This document shows positions 63,366 to 64,000 of a stretch of 64,000 nucleotides of DNA, in pieces. The notes under the pieces were generated by a model. The model saw nothing but the letters and a program-made list of their open reading frames with translations. It searched no databases and had not been told where the DNA came from. Positions within the stretch are counted from its first letter, which is position 1. Every line of letters starts with the position of its first letter. The position numbers were made by a program, and so were the translations under genes. Source of the stretch: Gnetum montanum (taxonomy: Eukaryota > Streptophyta > Gnetopsida > Gnetales > Gnetaceae); contig MNCI01011448.1 of the NCBI GenBank assembly GCA_015680685.1, forward strand, positions 124,001 through 188,000, in the 5' to 3' direction.

Positions 63366-63924
63366 GGAATAAGATGAAAATTAGCACCATGCTATATGTT
63401 AGAAATTTTATTTTATTTTAGAAAACTAAGGTTATCTTTATTTTCTTTTGAGTTTTAGTTTGTAATTAGAAATTACCCATTGGTTCAACGTTGGCATGTC
63501 ATTATGAGAATAAATACCTAAAATTCCTTTCATTAGAAACTATCCATTTGTTTCACTATCATTTGGGAGATGGAGCTAGAGAGGGAGACCATGATAAATA
63601 GGAAATAAGCTATAGCCAATCCTACACAACATTTCAAATCTATATAAGTAATTTCCTTTCTAGCTTTCATTTCTAGATCTTGTTTGGATTCATTCATTGA
63701 TCTTTGTCTCTATTTAGAATTTGGAACCTATTTAAAATATCTTAACCATGTGAGAATTTCTATCTACAATGCTTATATTGGGTAGGAAAATTTCTTATAA
63801 TGCTCATCTTTTGGGTTTTGGATCTTTTGGTTAATACATAATGTAGTTATTGATATGGATTTGGTAATACATGTTTTATGTGATTTGGTTTGGATCTTTT
63901 TTTTTGCTATTTATACCATTATTG
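63366..63924 (+). mobile_element. Possible 3' LTR region of element H
   Basis: AT-rich sequence without coding content and with a TATATAAG box at 63641-63648. LTR ends are not visible and it does not obviously match the sequence before 59388, so the assignment rests on position. Confidence 0.3.
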
Positions 63925-64000
63925 ATGAGTGGCAAGGTACCCCTACACTCAACTATACGAATATGAGCGTAGCATGCGTTATCCAGTCGAACTCCGTAGA
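63925..64000 (-). mobile_element. Start of another Athila-like LTR end, cut by window edge
   Basis: The first 40 bases ('tgatgagtggcaaggtacccctacactcaactatacgaat') match 58155-58194 with six differences. On the minus strand this is the last part of an LTR. No PBS is next to it at 63900-63924. Confidence 0.5.

Noticed and set aside
63366-63924. Chromodomain after the integrase of element H
   Set aside because: The expected aromatic-rich chromodomain pattern is not visible in any frame.

Overview
The window is plant nuclear DNA from a large, retrotransposon-filled genome. I see no intact cellular gene, rRNA, tRNA or CRISPR array. Almost everything is decayed LTR retrotransposon sequence, mostly Ty3/gypsy of the Tat type: RNase H is followed by a second RNase H ahead of integrase. 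A fern, gymnosperm or other large-genome vascular plant would fit, but the sequence alone does not settle the species.

Layout. Bases 1-4269 hold three plus-strand LTR fragments (D, E, F), each with a TATAAATACCCC promoter. LTR F is the 5' LTR of element A, whose primer-binding site (PBS), leader and decayed gag run to 7476. Bases 7477-41029 are two minus-strand Tat-type elements sharing one LTR: LTR1 (7477-9202), element 1 internal DNA, LTR2 (19374-20970), element 2 internal DNA, LTR3 (39428-41029). Element 1 keeps gag, protease, reverse transcriptase (YVDD present), RNase H, second RNase H and integrase, all broken by stops. Element 2 has lost the RT core and the first RNase H in two deletions. 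It carries an 8.6 kb insert (about 25140-33720) with a 989-bp tandem repeat, gene-like exons of unknown origin and a truncated LTR element (C). A solo LTR with 5-bp target duplications sits at 35289-36405.

Bases 41030-51045 are a piece of an A-type LTR (G) split by element B (41260-50958, minus). B has two LTRs, PPT, PBS and the target duplication GCAAG, but only gag and protease, so it is a non-autonomous gag-pro derivative. From 51046 to 58154 are decayed elements, including an Athila-like gag (53480-55340) and a second solo LTR (55439-58110, duplication ATAAC, containing a 369-base N gap). An Athila-like PBS and LTR lie at 58136 onward. Bases 59390-63400 are a heavily decayed plus-strand Ty3/gypsy element with a Met-tRNA-type PBS, gag, protease, RT, RNase H and integrase remnants.

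The most unusual signals are not genes. (1) A short unit, CTAGTTTAA followed by a 4-7 bp stem, a 6-base loop and the complementary stem, is tandemly expanded at several non-homologous places in elements A, B, 1 and 2. The stem sequence differs between units yet stays complementary. (2) The LTRs are studded with TGCTATGCTA-type palindromes. (3) A small hairpin, GGTTCC-N3-GGAACC, lies between PBS and gag in all four elements. (4) The two Tat-type elements share an LTR but have unrelated flanks, as expected from LTR-LTR recombination.
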